From an uncultured Clostridia bacterium (GTDB lineage Bacteria > Bacillota > Clostridia > Monoglobales > Firm-18), in contig CALDNB010000054.1 of NCBI GenBank assembly GCA_937914775.1, positions 1 to 6,199 on the forward strand: 6,199 nucleotides of DNA, read 5' to 3'. Position numbers and translations under genes: made by a program. A model generated the notes under the pieces. That model saw only the letters and a program-made list of their open reading frames with translations, was not told the origin of the DNA and ran no database searches. Shown here piece by piece: positions 5,526 through 6,199 of this stretch (within the stretch, counting starts at the first letter, position 1; each line of letters opens with the position of its first letter).

Positions 5526-5554
5526 ATTATATACCAAATTGTCCTGTTTGTCAA
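5526..5554 (-). promoter_or_regulatory. Consensus sigma-A promoter of the rpsF operon
   Basis: On the minus strand TTGACA (5554-5549), a 17-bp spacer and TATAAT (5531-5526) match the consensus at all 12 positions, as expected for a highly expressed ribosomal operon. Start predicted at about 5519-5520. The -35 box overlaps the stop codon of the upstream SDR gene (5553-5551), and there is no terminator between, so SDR transcripts may read into the operon. Confidence 0.9.
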
Positions 5555-6147
5555 GAGCCTTTTACGATTTTTGATTTCTGCACCCTTGACGTAACTGCCA
5601 TAATAACCTTTGACGGCATAAAGGACATTCCAAGTACCGCAAGTTTAATTCTTATCTGGGGAAGTATTGTAAGTTTTCTTTTGAACATTTTTGCAAGTGC
5701 ATATTTTACAACTCTGTCCGATTTTGCCCCCGGCAAAGCAAATTTTACTTTTGCACGGGAATTAAATTCCGTATCAACAGGACCCGGGCACAGTACAGAA
5801 AAATGCACATTTGATTTTTTCATTTTTGCTTCTTTGTAAAGTGCTCTTGTAAAATTAAGCACATAGGCCTTTGTAGCATAATACTGCGCCATTAAAGGAC
5901 CGGGCATAAATCCTGCAACAGATGCTACGTTTAATATATATCCCTTGTCATTTTTTAAAAAATCTCTGTAAAAAAGTTTTGTCAGAAGGCAAAGGGCAGT
6001 TATATTTACATTAATCATTTCTTTGTCGGTAGTATCGGGATAACTGTCAAAATATCCGCACATACCAAAACCTGCGTTGTTAATAAGTATGTCAATATTC
6101 TGGTCTTTTACCTGATTGTAAAGGGAGATAACTTCTTCCTCCAGATG
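5551..6147 (-). CDS. Short-chain dehydrogenase/reductase, N-terminus missing at the right-end junction
   Basis: 198 residues of an NAD(P)-dependent classical SDR (YqjQ/DltE-like) are readable. Counting from the first visible residue: I-D-I-L-I-N-N-A-G (18-26), the NNAG motif; Asn47 region N-V-N; then V-A-S76-V-A-G with Y89-x-x-x-K93 13 residues after the serine, the catalytic triad; C-P-G-P-V-D-T-E-F after it. The C-terminal end is basic and partly hydrophobic. The first ~60-65 residues with the TGxxxGxG cofactor loop are absent: going upstream the frame meets TAG at 6150-6148, where the base composition changes. ATG 6063 opens the frame downstream of NNAG and cannot be the true start. Either the gene is broken or, more likely, the sequence beyond ~6147 is not its natural neighbour. 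Substrate unknown. It lies directly upstream of the rpsF promoter on the same strand. Confidence 0.85.
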   Translation of the reverse strand, partial: HLEEEVISLYNQVKDQNIDILINNAGFGMCGYFDSYPDTTDKEMINVNITALCLLTKLFYRDFLKNDKGYILNVASVAGFMPGPLMAQYYATKAYVLNFTRALYKEAKMKKSNVHFSVLCPGPVDTEFNSRAKVKFALPGAKSDRVVKYALAKMFKRKLTILPQIRIKLAVLGMSFMPSKVIMAVTSRVQKSKIVKGS

Positions 6148-6199
6148 CTAAAACCCGCGAATTTCTCACCCATCGTCGGCCTCATCGGCGTCTTCATGA
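6148..6199. other. Compositionally foreign right edge (possible chimeric join)
   Basis: The last 49 bases are about 55% G+C, against a clearly AT-rich window, and interrupt the SDR gene. In the plus direction an open frame from ATG 6145 reads M-L-K-P-A-N-F-S-P-I-V-G-L-I-G-V-F-M, which would suit a membrane protein fragment. It has no ribosome binding site and runs off the edge. It is too short to identify. Confidence 0.5.

Noticed and set aside
5519..5839. Open frame on the plus strand opposite the SDR gene
   Set aside because: It mirrors conserved SDR coding sequence and begins within the rpsF promoter region; no ribosome binding site.
6145..6199. Start of a membrane protein gene on the plus strand at the right edge
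   Set aside because: Only 18 codons, no ribosome binding site, and the ATG falls exactly on a suspected chimeric join.
1..6199. CRISPR arrays, tRNA genes, insertion sequences or phage genes
   Set aside because: No repeated direct-repeat series, cloverleaf, transposase or flanking inverted repeats were seen; the short inverted repeats are explained by terminators and the rpsF leader.

Overview
The window looks like a piece of a low-GC Gram-positive chromosome, most likely an uncultured Clostridia (gut Oscillospirales-like) genome. I infer this from the AT-rich coding sequence, the strong AAGGAGG-type ribosome binding sites about 8 nt from the starts, the consensus sigma-A promoters, the rpsF-ssb-rpsR operon, and FadR- and AraC-type regulators beside sugar genes. 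The species cannot be told from the sequence.

Left part (1-3925), a carbohydrate-use locus. The end of a FadR/GntR-family regulator (+) meets, at a shared two-way terminator, an L-arabinose/L-fucose isomerase-like gene (-, 164-1534). Upstream of it on the same strand is an AraC-family regulator (1630-2439). Divergent from that regulator is a Gfo/Idh/MocA-family gene (+, 2587-3882) whose sequence resembles the GH109-like branch and which lacks the usual EKP lysine. The isomerase and the Gfo/Idh/MocA gene are each preceded by the same 19-bp element (18 of 19 bases identical). In both cases it lies in the same orientation, exactly 19 bp upstream of the -35 box of a sigma-A promoter with a 17-bp spacer. 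This is the strongest non-coding signal in the window. It predicts that the AraC protein co-activates the two genes as one sugar pathway; the sugar is not evident.

Middle (3924-4452). A small, probably all-helical protein of 144 aa with an internal repeat lies between two strong hairpin terminators. I can describe it but not assign a function.

Right part (4453-5554), a ribosomal and replication operon on the minus strand: rpsF (S6), ssb, rpsR (S18). It has a perfect consensus promoter, a 5' leader hairpin with a bulged CCG that fits the known S6:S18 autoregulatory mRNA motif, and a strong terminator after rpsR.

Right end (5551-6199). A short-chain dehydrogenase/reductase gene (-) retains NNAG and the Ser-Tyr-Lys triad, but its N-terminal cofactor-binding part is missing. 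Its frame runs into a stop at 6148, where composition jumps to about 55% GC. The last ~50 bases look foreign to this locus and may be a chimeric assembly end.
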